A stretch of DNA of 64,000 nucleotides from Paractinoplanes durhamensis (GCF_016862175.1 NZ_BOML01000012.1:1-64000); one strand, 5' to 3'. Shown: positions 1 through 8,107, counted from the first letter of the stretch. Notes: generated by a model not told the origin, from the sequence alone. Made by a program: numbers and translations.

Positions 1-41
1 GCCGCAACCCGCCGTACCCGGGCCGCAGATCCCTTTTCAGC

Positions 42-55
42 GGGACCAAAGTCCC
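42..55. promoter_or_regulatory. DosR/DevR-like palindrome GGGACCAAAGTCCC
   Basis: GGGACC-AA-AGTCCC reads as a near-perfect dyad; with its flanks it forms GCGGGAC-CAAA-GTCCCGC (40-57). It resembles the dormancy-regulator DosR/DevR box of actinobacteria (GGGACTWWAGTCCC type). A weaker related string, GGGCCAAAGGGC, follows near 85-96. The nearest gene in the window (190-702) ends towards it, so a regulated gene would start left of the window. It could instead be a terminator hairpin for the operon ending at 190. Confidence 0.35.
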
Positions 56-189
56 GCCGGGCGCGGGCGCCCGGCGTCAGCGGCGGGCCAAAGGGCGCTG
101 GTTGCTGAGCGCTGGAGGGCTGAGGGCTGGCGCTCGGCGCCGGCCGCAACCGGATCAGCGAAGCCGCGTGGCGTCCGGCGGCGGCTGGG

Positions 190-702
190 TCAGTCGAGGC
201 TGAGTATCAGGCTCTGGGTCCACTCCGACTGGCGCTCGACCGTGAGCGACACGGTCGATCCTGGCTGTGGCGGGACGCCGTCGTACTCGACGGCTGCCCA
301 ACCGTGCTCGAACCGTACTGAGAGCTCGCGGTTGCTCGGGAAGACCCGTTCCACCGTCGCCTCGATGACGCTGCCGACCGGGTGGGCCTCGGTGATCGCC
401 GCCCACTCCGGTCCGGTCCACCGCTTCTGCCGGGTCAGGAGGCCGCGCATGCCGGCATCCAGCGGGAACAGGCGCACCTCGGACTCGCGGTGCTGGACTA
501 CCTCGAAGATTCCGCTGCGTCCGATCGGCGGCCAGTCGGCAGCTTCGCCGGGAAGGTGCAGGCAGTCGACCCAGCCGGGGACCGGACCGCCGATGTCGAC
601 CTGCACACCTGCCACGCACCCCGGGAAACCGGTCACCGTTCCGCGGACCCGTGTCCCCCGGGGAAACTGGCGCCGCGACGCACTCAACCGATCGTCTGTC
701 AC
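190..702 (-). CDS. hypothetical protein with S1/OB-like halves
   Basis: 170-residue soluble protein, GTG start at 702. Two halves have the alternating hydrophobic pattern of S1/OB folds: residues about 15-80 (GTRVRGTVTGFPGCVAGVQV...) and about 105-168 (GSVIEATVERVFPSNRELSV...). This points to a nucleic-acid-binding or S1-like protein, but no defining residues were matched, so the function is unknown. It is the last gene of a five-gene minus-strand operon. Its GTG overlaps the TGA of the preceding gene by 4 bases (GTGA at 699-702), so translation is probably coupled. Confidence 0.6.
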   Translation of the reverse strand: MTDDRLSASRRQFPRGTRVRGTVTGFPGCVAGVQVDIGGPVPGWVDCLHLPGEAADWPPIGRSGIFEVVQHRESEVRLFPLDAGMRGLLTRQKRWTGPEWAAITEAHPVGSVIEATVERVFPSNRELSVRFEHGWAAVEYDGVPPQPGSTVSLTVERQSEWTQSLILSLD

Positions 703-1016
703 GACGCGGCGCCGAGCACATCGTCCGCGGCGACCCGGAAGACGCCGTTGCCGTGCTCGTCCTCGATGTGCGAGTGCAACTCGATCAGGGCAGTTCGATC
801 GGCCGAACGTTCGCGCACGTCACAAGGGATCTCGACGTCGACCGGGAAGGTGGTGTCCGCGGTCAGGGTCTGCTCCCGGAAGAAGACCGGTTCCTTGTCG
901 ACGAGGACCGCGGTGGTGCCGTCGGCGAGCCGTACCTGCACCTCGACCCAGCCCGGGAAGTCGCGGTCGGTCCGCCGCACGACCTGCCCGCGAACGAAAT
1001 GCACGGGCCACATCAT
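699..1016 (-). CDS. small hypothetical protein
   Basis: 105-residue protein starting at the MM pair (ATG at 1016). The same frame stays open upstream to 1223, but that part is the antisense of the neighbouring membrane gene and has shadow composition. Beta-rich, acidic, with no membrane segment or signal peptide and no family recognised. It begins 11 bases after the stop of the frameshifted membrane-protein gene and overlaps the next gene by 4 bases, so it belongs to the operon running from 2539 down to 190. Confidence 0.6.
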   Translation of the reverse strand: MMWPVHFVRGQVVRRTDRDFPGWVEVQVRLADGTTAVLVDKEPVFFREQTLTADTTFPVDVEIPCDVRERSADRTALIELHSHIEDEHGNGVFRVAADDVLGAAS

Positions 1017-1027
1017 GGCGGACAGCG

Positions 1028-1485
1028 TCAAGCGCGAGTGTCCGGCCCGCAGAACACCGCAATGCCGCTGTACGCCGCGATAACCCCGGCCAGCCCGGCG
1101 CCGTAGCCGACGACCGTGGTCAGCGCCTCGGCGACCACCGTCGCGATCGCCACCCCGAAGACCATGGCGAGGAAGAGCCCGACCGCGGAGACCAGCCACG
1201 GATGCCGCAGCCGCAGCCGCCACGCGACCAGCAGCCCCACCACGAGGCTGGCCGGCACCGCGAACTCGATGGCGAGCCCGAGCGTGCTCTCAATGGCCGC
1301 TCGGCGGCAAGCCCTTCCGGAAGGAACACGTCCGCCAGCCGGAGGGCGACGACCCAGACGGCGACAACGACCGCTCCGACCATCGCCCCGCGGATCGCGG
1401 CGACCGCAGCGCTCCCGCGCGGCCGGACCGAGACGGCAATCGTGTTCATCGCCGCAGTCTGCCGCACGCCGTCAACAGAGATCAC
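1028..1485 (-). pseudogene. small multi-pass membrane protein, apparently frameshifted
   Basis: The first half (GTG at 1485, overlapping the upstream TGA by 4 bases, or ATG at 1449) encodes a membrane segment around GAMVGAVVVAVWVVALRL and runs up to about 1285. The continuation with three more hydrophobic segments (FAVPASLVVGLLVAW, SAVGLFLAMVFGVAIATVV, VGYGAGLAGVIAAYSGIAVF) lies in another frame and ends at 1028. A one-base shift near 1280-1290 joins them into a plausible four-helix protein of about 150 residues. Alternatives are a sequencing error or two separate small proteins. Family not recognised. Confidence 0.5.
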
Positions 1486-2002
1486 CCGAGCCGCTTCAGC
1501 ACCCCTTCGATGAACGGGGCTTTGCCCGCCCGGTAGCGAGGGCGATCACGGTCATCGGCGGCGGCCAGCAGGGCCTTGATCCGCCCGTATTCGGCGGCGT
1601 CCCCGGGATGACTCCGCAGGTGATCCCGGAAGGCCAGCAGCGACTGTCTGTTCGCCGAGCCGGCCTCGAAGATGTGCAGGTGATGGCTGCGCCGACCGAT
1701 GTCCGGAAACAGAACGACCACTTCCGGCCCGCTTCGTCACCCGGCTCCGGGGCGTGGACCCAGCCGATGCCCGCCATGGCGTCGACCACACCATCGGTCT
1801 CCTGGTAGTCACGAACCAGCGCGACCATGTCGATGATCGGTTTAGCGGCCAGGCCCGGGACGGAGGTGCTGCCGATGTGCTCGACCGACCCCACGATCCA
1901 CGGCTTTAGCGCCGCCGCGACCCGCCGCCGCTGCCGCTCGAACGAGGCGGGCCACCCATCGTCATACGGAATGATCGCGATCGGATCGAGCCGTTCCCTC
2001 AC
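1482..2002 (-). pseudogene. GrpB-family (UPF0157) protein, frameshifted
   Basis: GTG start at 2002. The first frame carries the GrpB signatures: a PYDDGWP-like start, then VGSVEHIGSTSVPGLAAKPIIDM, and runs to about GRKWSF. The rest of the family, including RRSHHLHIFEAGS and a helical C-terminus ending in IEGVLKRLG, is in a second frame that ends at 1482. One missing or extra base near 1715-1725 would restore about 173 residues, the normal family length. GrpB proteins share the nucleotidyltransferase-like fold found beside dephospho-CoA kinase domains; their substrate is not settled. Second gene of the operon, 9 bases after the DUF1990 gene. Confidence 0.75.
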
Positions 2003-2011
2003 CGGCCCACC

Positions 2012-2539
2012 CTATTCGGCCGCACCACCGTCCGCCGAGGCGAGATTCCGGACCGCCTTCACGTAGCGGTCGGTCACGTGCTGCTGGACCGCCCGGGTGA
2101 GCGGCCCGCCGGCGCGGGCGAGCAGCGACGCCGGCCGGCTGAACGCGCGAATCCGGAACCGCACCTCGCCGGCGCCGGTCAGCACGACAAGAAACGACTC
2201 CTCACCCTGCTCCGGATGCCCAGGCAGGGTCCCGTAGGCGAAGCCCCGCCGGCCAGCCTCCGCAACGGTGTAGACGACCCGGCAGGGGATGGTGACCCGC
2301 AGTGGACCCCAGCCGGCCCGCAGAACCACGACAACCCCCGGCGCGGCCCGGCTGCCACCACCGCCGCCGACGGTCAGCCCGGCCAACTCGTGCATCCGCC
2401 AGCTGAACAGCCCGTGGACCGCCCGCTCGAAGGCGGCCCGCCCGTCCCCGACTCGAACGTCGCGCTGCACATGGCCATAGCCACCGGGCAGCCGGTCGTT
2501 ACGGGTGGCGCCGACCTCGGGATAGGTCAGCCCTCGCAT
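2012..2539 (-). CDS. DUF1990 family protein
   Basis: 175 residues with the family layout: LTYPEVGATR near residue 4, LPGGYGH, then VGDGRAAFERAVHGLFSWRMHELAGL around 30-55. Further on come the CRVVYTVAEAGRRGFAYGTLPGHPEQGEESF core and a C-terminal helix RYVKAVRNL. DUF1990 proteins are of unknown role and look like lipocalin/START-type small-molecule binders. First gene of the five-gene minus operon; the ATG at 2539 fits the family N-terminus exactly. Confidence 0.85.
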   Translation of the reverse strand: MRGLTYPEVGATRNDRLPGGYGHVQRDVRVGDGRAAFERAVHGLFSWRMHELAGLTVGGGGGSRAAPGVVVVLRAGWGPLRVTIPCRVVYTVAEAGRRGFAYGTLPGHPEQGEESFLVVLTGAGEVRFRIRAFSRPASLLARAGGPLTRAVQQHVTDRYVKAVRNLASADGGAAE

Positions 2540-2651
2540 TTGATCACCGTAACCCCGTCCGGGGTGCCGGTTGGCTCGTGCGGGTGTTCGTTGGGCGATC
2601 GGGGGTTGCCGGGCGGTGACTCGGCGTGGTGGGCGACGTTACGTTGGGGCC

Positions 2652-3176
2652 ATGCTGGAGACCGCGGACGAGATCGTCGCGTTGCAGGGGCTGCTTGATC
2701 GGTCGCATGCGGGTGCGACCAGTCATCTTCGGAACATCGTGCATGCCGGGCGGACGCTCACCGCCGAGGATCTGGCCGGGCTGCTGACCGGCATGAAAGT
2801 GCTCAGCGTCGCCACCGTGACCGCGGCCGGGGAACCCCGGATCAGCGCGCTCGACGGGCATTTTCTGCATGCCACCTGGACCTTCAGCACCGACGCGGCG
2901 GCGGCCAAGGCCCGGCACCTCGAGCGGCGGCCGGCGGTCAGCGTGGCGCACATCGACGGGGAGGAACTGGCCGTGTTCTCGCACGGGCGGGCCGAGCAGA
3001 TCTTCCCGGTCGACGACGACTTCAAGGAGACCCTCGAACACTGGACCGACTACTACGACAGTTCGCCGCTGAGCTGGGGCGAGGAGGTCCGGTTGTATCG
3101 TCTTCGTCCGCATTGGATGGTGGGCTACGCGGCCGATCGGCTCGAGGTCCTGAGCCGGCGGGGAATCACCGCCTGA
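2652..3176 (+). CDS. pyridoxamine 5'-phosphate oxidase family protein
   Basis: 174 residues. Start placed at ATG 2652 because the open frame further upstream has no family sequence; a TACGTT hexamer sits 6 bases before it. The pattern SVATVTAAGEPRISALDGHFLHATWTF followed by ERRPAVSVAHIDGEELAVFSHGRAEQI is the split-barrel flavin-binding fold of this family. Members bind FMN, F420 or haem and act on unknown small molecules. It stands alone between the DUF1990 operon and a small membrane-protein gene. Confidence 0.75.
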   Translation: MLETADEIVALQGLLDRSHAGATSHLRNIVHAGRTLTAEDLAGLLTGMKVLSVATVTAAGEPRISALDGHFLHATWTFSTDAAAAKARHLERRPAVSVAHIDGEELAVFSHGRAEQIFPVDDDFKETLEHWTDYYDSSPLSWGEEVRLYRLRPHWMVGYAADRLEVLSRRGITA

Positions 3177-3244
3177 CCCTGCTGGAGCGGGTCCGATCGA
3201 GTGCACTAAATTCCGCTTGCCGAAGATCACGGGGAGGCGGCGGA

Positions 3245-3634
3245 ATGACGACTGCGGAACGGGTGAACCTGCTGGTTCCGGCGGATGTGGTGCCTCGGTT
3301 CGCCATTCCGGCGACGGCCGGCACACCGGCCGCGCTGCGCGGCGGCGATCTCTTTCTGCGGGGCGTTCCGGCGGCCGACGCCGAGCGGTGGATCGAGCAG
3401 AATCCTGGGGTACGAACGGTGTCCCGGCGGCCGGTCGTGCGGCGGTACCGGGCTCGCGACTACACGGTCGCGGCGGTGGTCGTGCTGGTCGTCGCGGTCC
3501 AGGCCGTCATCGTGCCGGCCGTCGACGGCGTCGAGAACCCGATGTGGCTGTGGCTGGTCGGGCCGGCCCTGTTCGCGGCCGGGATCAGCCTCGCCTACCG
3601 GTCGATCCCGTTCGGCCACGTCCGCTTCTCCTGA
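3245..3634 (+). CDS. small two-helix membrane protein, hypothetical
   Basis: 129 residues from ATG 3245, preceded by a purine-rich GGGGAGGCGG ribosome site. Residues 1-70 are soluble; two hydrophobic segments follow (DYTVAAVVVLVVAVQAVIVPAV and MWLWLVGPALFAAGISLAY), giving a cytoplasmic N-terminal domain tethered by a helical hairpin. No family recognised. It ends 70 bases before the stop of the convergent acetyltransferase gene. Confidence 0.65.
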   Translation: MTTAERVNLLVPADVVPRFAIPATAGTPAALRGGDLFLRGVPAADAERWIEQNPGVRTVSRRPVVRRYRARDYTVAAVVVLVVAVQAVIVPAVDGVENPMWLWLVGPALFAAGISLAYRSIPFGHVRFS

Positions 3635-3656
3635 ACGCTCCTGGCGCGATTCGCGT

Positions 3657-3703
3657 CGGCCACTCGGGCCGCCGTTTCGCCGGCCACTCGGGCCGGTGTT
3701 TCC
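3657..3703. repeat. tandem near-identical 23-base repeat between convergent genes
   Basis: Two copies (3657-3679 and 3681-3703) share CGGCCACTCGGGCCG followed by a GTTTC tail. Each holds a GGCC-ACTCG-GGCC arm pair able to fold into a short hairpin. Lying between two convergent stop codons (3634 and 3705), they probably act as a bidirectional terminator. No T-run is present. Confidence 0.4.
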
Positions 3704-3704
3704 G

Positions 3705-4109
3705 CTACGGGGCGAGCGGCTTCGTGCAGAGCACGTCCGGCATCGGCAGGTAACCCAGCTCCTGCCAGAACCGCAGGCCGGCCGTGTTGTCCGGCATGAC
3801 CAGCAGGTTGATCCGCGGGCAGCCCAGCTCGGCCAGGCGGTCCTCCAGCTCGGCGACCAGCGCGCTCGCGATGCCCTGGCGGCGCCGGCCGGGATGCACG
3901 GCCAGCCGCAGGATCCAGCCGCGCCGGCCGTCGTAGGTGCCCATCACCACGCCGACGACCTCGCCGTCCTCGGCCACCAGGAACAACTCCGGGTCGCGAG
4001 TGAGCTTCGCCGCCAGCTCGGCGCGGGGGACCACCGCACGGCCGGCGGCGGCCCACACCGCCACGACGGCGTCGTAGTCGGACCAGTCGAACGTGCGGAT
4101 GCTCAACAT
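3705..4109 (-). CDS. GNAT-family N-acetyltransferase
   Basis: 134 residues. The acetyl-CoA pocket is clear: hydrophobic strand ILRLAVHPGRRRQGIASALVAELEDRL (motif A, RRQGIA), then INLLVMPDNTAGLRFWQELGY (motif B). The substrate cannot be told from sequence. Its ATG lies directly after the stop of the upstream TetR gene (one base between them), so the two are co-transcribed. Confidence 0.8.
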   Translation of the reverse strand: MLSIRTFDWSDYDAVVAVWAAAGRAVVPRAELAAKLTRDPELFLVAEDGEVVGVVMGTYDGRRGWILRLAVHPGRRRQGIASALVAELEDRLAELGCPRINLLVMPDNTAGLRFWQELGYLPMPDVLCTKPLAP

Positions 4110-4110
4110 G

Positions 4111-4689
4111 TCAGAGCGCCGGGGCGATCTGTATGAACGCCCGGTCGAGCAGCGCGATCGGGTCCTCCGGCTCGTCGGCCTCGGCCCAGCGGCGCAGCAC
4201 CGCCACGAACGCGGCGAGGGCGATGCCCGCGGACAGGTCGGCGTGGAACGGGTCGGCGCCGCGGGCGACCAGCGACGCGGCCAGGCCGGACTGCCACTGG
4301 GACTGCCGTTCCAGGAACCGGGCCAGCAGCGGCGGGGTGGCCAGCACCAGCCGTACCACCCGCAAGGCTTTGTCCCGTGAATCCCGGCAGTCCTCGATCG
4401 CCGCCGCCAGGGCCTCCAGCAGTGCGGCCGACGCCGGCTCGTCGGCCGGGTGGGCCGCCACGGTCGCCTGCATCAGGTCGCCCAGATAGGCCAGGAGCTG
4501 GACGAGCACGTCCTCCTTGGACGCGAAATAGCGGAAGAACGTGCGCCGGGACACGCCGGCCACCGCCACGATCTCGTCGACCGTGGTGGTCTCGAAACCC
4601 TTGACGGCCATCGTCTGCAGGGCGGCCTCGGTCAGCTCGTCCACCACCACCTGCCGTTTGCGGTCGGCGAGGCTGGCAGTCGGCTTCAT
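4111..4689 (-). CDS. TetR-family transcriptional regulator
   Basis: 192 residues from ATG 4689, the start of the MKPTASLADRKRQ helix; an earlier in-frame start at 4722 would place the N-terminus inside the promoter region. The N-terminal HTH is typical: AALQTMAVKGFETTTVDEIVAVAGVSRRTFFRYFASKEDVL. The rest is the helical ligand-binding domain. It is divergent from an SDR gene, and a TGnCACTnAGTGnCA dyad lies in the 62-base gap, so it probably represses both the SDR and itself. The GNAT gene follows in the same transcript. Confidence 0.85.
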   Translation of the reverse strand: MKPTASLADRKRQVVVDELTEAALQTMAVKGFETTTVDEIVAVAGVSRRTFFRYFASKEDVLVQLLAYLGDLMQATVAAHPADEPASAALLEALAAAIEDCRDSRDKALRVVRLVLATPPLLARFLERQSQWQSGLAASLVARGADPFHADLSAGIALAAFVAVLRRWAEADEPEDPIALLDRAFIQIAPAL

Positions 4690-4715
4690 GCCGGCGATGC
4701 TACTGCATGCATTCG

Positions 4716-4744
4716 TTGACACTCAGTGCCACGAAAAGCATGAT
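4716..4744 (+). promoter_or_regulatory. promoter of the SDR gene with embedded TetR operator
   Basis: TTGACA (4716-4721) and CATGAT (4739-4744) are separated by exactly 17 bases; the start codon at 4752 is only 7 bases after the -10, so the mRNA should be leaderless. The spacer and -35 hold the dyad TGACACTCAGTGCCA (4717-4731), i.e. TG-n-CACT-n-AGTG-n-CA. Binding there by the divergent TetR protein would block RNA polymerase. Confidence 0.6.
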
Positions 4745-4751
4745 GTGTCGC

Positions 4752-5636
4752 ATGGGGACGAACAGCGAGGATCAAGGCCTGCGTACGGCGGTGATCACCG
4801 GCGCGACCAGTGGACTCGGCCTGGTCGTGGCCCGTGAGCTGGCCGGCGCCGGTGTCCGGGTGGTGATCGGGGCGCGGAACACGCGTAAGGCCGACGCGGT
4901 CATCGCGGAGCTGCCCGGCGCCGGCCATACGGCGTACACACTGGATCTGGCCGATCTGGACTCCGTGCGTGAGTTCGCCGCGGCCGTGCGTGGCAGCAAT
5001 GCCCGCATTGATCTGCTTGTCAACAATGCCGGGATCATGGCGGTGCCGAGGACGCTGAGCGCGCAGGGGTACGAGTTGCAGTTCGCGGTCAATCATCTCG
5101 GGCATTTCGCCCTGACCGCCGGGCTCCTCGACCTGATCGCCGGGCGCATCGTCACGGTCACCTCGGTGCTGCACCGCAAGGGCCGCCTCGACCTCGAGGA
5201 TCCGGCCGCCGAGCGGGGATATTCGGCGAACGCCGCCTACAACCGTTCGAAGTTGGCGAACGCGATCTTCGCGCTGGAACTGCACCGCCGGTTGGCCGCC
5301 GCCGGCAGCCAGGTCCGCAGCATCGCCGCGCACCCCGGCTACGCGGTCACCAACCTGCAGGCCTCGGTGCCGCCCGGCCTCTACCGGTTCCTGCTGACCA
5401 AGCTCGGCAACCCGCTGATCGCCGTCCCGGCCTCGAAGGGCGCGGTGCCGCTGCTGTTCGCGGCCACCTCGCCCGACGCTCGCAGCGGTGAGCTGATCGG
5501 CCCGGGCGGGCCGGGGGAGATGCGTGGCGCTCCGTCATCGTTGAGGTTCGCGCCGGCGGCGGCCGATCCCGCGGCCGGGCAACGGTTGTGGCAGGTCTCG
5601 GAGGAGATGACCGGGGTCCGCTTCACGGCATCGTGA
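4752..5636 (+). CDS. short-chain dehydrogenase/reductase
   Basis: 294 residues. Classical-to-extended SDR: cofactor loop TGATSGLG near residue 17, an Arg (ARNTRK) suggesting NADP(H), NNAGIMA near 95, and a catalytic YNRSK (Tyr and Lys) near 165. The HPGYAVTNL stretch resembles the oxidoreductase/retinol-dehydrogenase-like subgroup. The substrate is unknown. Start chosen at 4752 because it lies 7 bases from a consensus promoter; an in-frame ATG at 4740 overlaps the -10. It is regulated by the divergent TetR (dyad at 4717-4731) and its 3' end overlaps the convergent phosphotransferase gene by 14 bases. Confidence 0.85.
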   Translation: MGTNSEDQGLRTAVITGATSGLGLVVARELAGAGVRVVIGARNTRKADAVIAELPGAGHTAYTLDLADLDSVREFAAAVRGSNARIDLLVNNAGIMAVPRTLSAQGYELQFAVNHLGHFALTAGLLDLIAGRIVTVTSVLHRKGRLDLEDPAAERGYSANAAYNRSKLANAIFALELHRRLAAAGSQVRSIAAHPGYAVTNLQASVPPGLYRFLLTKLGNPLIAVPASKGAVPLLFAATSPDARSGELIGPGGPGEMRGAPSSLRFAPAAADPAAGQRLWQVSEEMTGVRFTAS

Positions 5637-6561
5637 TGTTGACCGCCAGGTAGGTCAGGGCGTCCTCGGCGTCGCCGCCCGCGCCGTGCGGGCCGCGCAG
5701 GTCGTGCACGTAGGAGGCGACGTCGGCGAGGATCCAGGACAGGCGGTAGAAGGCCAGGCCGGTCGGTGACGGCTCGCGGCCGGTGGTGGCCGCCCAGCGG
5801 GTCAGGTCGGCCGGGTCGGGGGCGAACGGGTCCTTCGCGAGGTGCCAGAGGTCGCGCTCGGGCGGGGCGATCCGGACCGTGTCCCAGTCGATCAGCAGCG
5901 GGCCGGTGGCGGTGTGCAGGACGTTGGCGGGGTGGGGTTCGCCGTGGGTGATGACCCAGTCGGCGGTGGTCTCCCGCAGTGCGCCGGCCATCCGGTCGTA
6001 GTCGGCCAGCCAGGTGCGGACCTTGTCGGCGTGGGTCGTCAGGAGGGCTCGGGCGGAGTCGGCGTACGGGCCGGTCGACCACGGCTTCTCCAGGTCGTCG
6101 AGCGCTTTCTCAAGACCCGCCCGGCCCGGGAGCTGCAGGTCGGTGACGTCGGCGCCGGTCGGCCGGGCCTGATGCAGGGCGGCGATCAGATCGATGACCG
6201 CTTCCCGGTTCGCATGGCCGTCGCCGAAGCCGTCGGTGTGGCCGTCGATCAGTGGGTACACCGCCACGGCATGCGTGCTGCGGAGCGGCCACAGCACCTG
6301 CGGCCCGTCGATCGGGGCGACCACGAACCGCAGGCCGGCCCGTCGTAGTGCGGTCGCCGTCTCCAGAGCCGTCCGGAGCGGGGTGAACGAGTCGGCGAAC
6401 CCCAGGCCGTCGACGGTCACGAACCATCGGTCGCCGGCCACCCAGTGGTAGCTGCCCGCGCCCACCGGCAGGTAGCGGATGTCGGTGGCGTCGAGGCCCC
6501 ACCCGGCAGCCAGCGCCGCGCGTATGTCGGCGTCGGTCACGCCGTCCGGGCGGTCCTTCAT
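5623..6561 (-). CDS. aminoglycoside phosphotransferase-like kinase (APH family)
   Basis: 312 residues starting at ATG 6561, which overlaps the isochorismatase stop (ATGA). The fold is that of APH/choline kinases: a nucleotide lobe up to about residue 110, then catalytic loop ITHGEPHPANVL and metal-binding LLIDWDTVRI. The usual Asp of the HGD loop is Glu here (HGE), a variant seen in this branch. Whether it confers drug resistance or phosphorylates a metabolite is not visible. It forms a two-gene operon with the isochorismatase-family gene. Confidence 0.75.
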   Translation of the reverse strand: MKDRPDGVTDADIRAALAAGWGLDATDIRYLPVGAGSYHWVAGDRWFVTVDGLGFADSFTPLRTALETATALRRAGLRFVVAPIDGPQVLWPLRSTHAVAVYPLIDGHTDGFGDGHANREAVIDLIAALHQARPTGADVTDLQLPGRAGLEKALDDLEKPWSTGPYADSARALLTTHADKVRTWLADYDRMAGALRETTADWVITHGEPHPANVLHTATGPLLIDWDTVRIAPPERDLWHLAKDPFAPDPADLTRWAATTGREPSPTGLAFYRLSWILADVASYVHDLRGPHGAGGDAEDALTYLAVNITMP

Positions 6562-7223
6562 GCCGTGACCAGCTCGATCACCTCGTCGGTCGTGCGCACA
6601 TCCCCGAACGTACGGTAAATGGTGTAAAGGGTGGCATTGTGGTCCTCGTCGCGGCGGGCGGCGTTGGCGTCTGCCACCATCACCACGCGGAAGCCGAGCG
6701 TGCTCGCATCCCGGGCGGACGCCTCGCAGCACACGTTGGTCACGGTGCCGGTGATGAGCACGCTGTCGATCCCGCGCTCCTCGAGAAGCTGCGGCACCGG
6801 CGACCGGCCCGGGAAGAACGCGCTGCTGGCGGATTTCTCCACGATCAGATCGACGGCTTCGTCCACCTCGAACTCGGGCCACAGCCGGTCCCGAAGCGGC
6901 CCGCTGCCGCCGCTGCCGGCGAACACCGCGGCCTGCTTCGCCCCGTAGAACTCCACCATCGCGTCGGACGGAGGCCCGGCCTTCGGCAAAACCCAGACGA
7001 CGGCTCCGCCTGCTTTGCGTACGGCGTAGGCGAGCCGAGCGATGTTGGGCACGATCCCCGCCACGTAGGGATTGTCCTCACCGAAGAACGGCACCATGTC
7101 CACCACGATCAGCGCGGTCCGCTCCGGAACCAGCCGCTCGTAGGCGTGCCGCCGCCCCCGCCGCGACTCCTGCCGCCGATACTCCCGCTCCTCGATCCGC
7201 CACGCGTGCACCAGCCGCTCCAC
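6558..7223 (-). CDS. isochorismatase-family cysteine hydrolase
   Basis: 221 residues, GTG start at 7223. Contains LIVVDMVPFF (catalytic Asp) near residue 40, and the nucleophile region ITGTVTNVCCEASARDASTLGF near 160-180 with the conserved cis-peptide Val-Thr and Cys. These enzymes hydrolyse amides or vinyl ethers (nicotinamidase, N-carbamoylsarcosine amidase, isochorismatase); which one is not determinable here. It is the first gene of the operon and is coupled to the phosphotransferase by a 4-base overlap. Confidence 0.8.
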   Translation of the reverse strand: MERLVHAWRIEEREYRRQESRRGRRHAYERLVPERTALIVVDMVPFFGEDNPYVAGIVPNIARLAYAVRKAGGAVVWVLPKAGPPSDAMVEFYGAKQAAVFAGSGGSGPLRDRLWPEFEVDEAVDLIVEKSASSAFFPGRSPVPQLLEERGIDSVLITGTVTNVCCEASARDASTLGFRVVMVADANAARRDEDHNATLYTIYRTFGDVRTTDEVIELVTA

Positions 7224-7299
7224 GCCATCACGCTAACGGCTGACGCCCTCGGGTGCGGGCGCCACCTCGTTAGGATTCGACGAGGATCGGACGCTTCCG

Positions 7300-7734
7300 G
7301 TGCCGCTCGGGCAGGCCCACGAGCTCTGGCTGGCCGAGTTCCACCAATGGAACAACTTCGAACCGGACGACATGTTCGAGTGGTCCGTCGAGACCGCCGA
7401 ATGGTGGCGCGCCTGGACCGGCAACCGAGGCCTGAAGGTCGCGCCGTTCCGGGTCTTCGGACGCGACGGCACCGGCGGGATGCTGGCGTTCTGGACCCGG
7501 GATCCGACGGCCGCCGTCGAGACCCGGCCGATCGTGTTCCTCGGCTCCGAGGGCGAGACCGGCGTGATCGCGCAGAACCTGAGCGACTACCTATGGCTCC
7601 TGGCAAGCGGCGTAGGCCCGTTGGAGCCGATCTTCGGCCAGGAGGAGCCCCGGATCCCGCAACCGATCCCAGTGCTGACCGCACTGGCCGAGCAGTTCAA
7701 CGAGGGCCCGGCGAGGTCCGCGGAACGGTGCTGA
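7300..7734 (+). CDS. hypothetical SMI1/KNR4-like protein, C-terminus frameshifted
   Basis: 144 residues as read, GTG 7300. The acidic, Trp-rich sequence (WLAEFHQWNNFEPDDMFEW, then PIVFLGSEGETGVIAQNLSDYLWLLASG) resembles the SMI1/KNR4 (SUKH) immunity-type fold, seen in many solitary bacterial proteins. Reading ends abruptly in ARSAERC. One frame over, from about 7705, the sequence continues as a natural helical tail (GTVLSAARAELPALTELIESAVR) to a stop at 7793, so a one-base shift in the GGGCCCGG stretch is likely. Homologous reading also continues upstream of the GTG. Confidence 0.5.
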   Translation: MPLGQAHELWLAEFHQWNNFEPDDMFEWSVETAEWWRAWTGNRGLKVAPFRVFGRDGTGGMLAFWTRDPTAAVETRPIVFLGSEGETGVIAQNLSDYLWLLASGVGPLEPIFGQEEPRIPQPIPVLTALAEQFNEGPARSAERC

Positions 7735-7795
7735 GCGCGGCTCGCGCCGAGCTCCCGGCACTGACCGAACTCATCGAGTCAGCCGTCAGATGACC

Positions 7796-7839
7796 TGACC
7801 CACCTCTGACCGACCTCTGACCCACCTCTGACCCACCTC
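7796..7839. repeat. four tandem copies of an 11-base unit
   Basis: TGACCCACCTC repeated four times head to tail, with one C-to-G change in the second copy. It lies just past the end of the SMI1-like gene, in a gene-free stretch of about 340 bases (7794-8133). The remainder of that stretch shows only a LexA-type box near its right end. Too short and without spacers, so not a CRISPR array. Confidence 0.8.
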
Positions 7840-8107
7840 CGATCCGCCGACATCCGGATCCGCAGCCACCGCGAGGCTCCGATGCGGCCGGCACCAGGTG
7901 ACGCCATGCCCTTCGTGCCGCATGCCCCCAGCCACGTCCCATCAAATCGCCGAGGACAGCGCCGGCGGCAGTCGATCAGCTTCGCCGCTCGCGGGCCCCG
8001 ACTCATGCCGATTTTCCGGTTTTGCTCGAAGTGTTGAGCCTGCCTATTGGTCCTGTTCGCAGATGGTGAATGTGGATCTCCGGGCGGGCCGAGGCCGCCG
8101 AAAACTG

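Noticed and set aside
7796-7839. CRISPR-like short tandem repeats
   Set aside because: Units of 11 bases follow each other without spacers and no cas genes are present.
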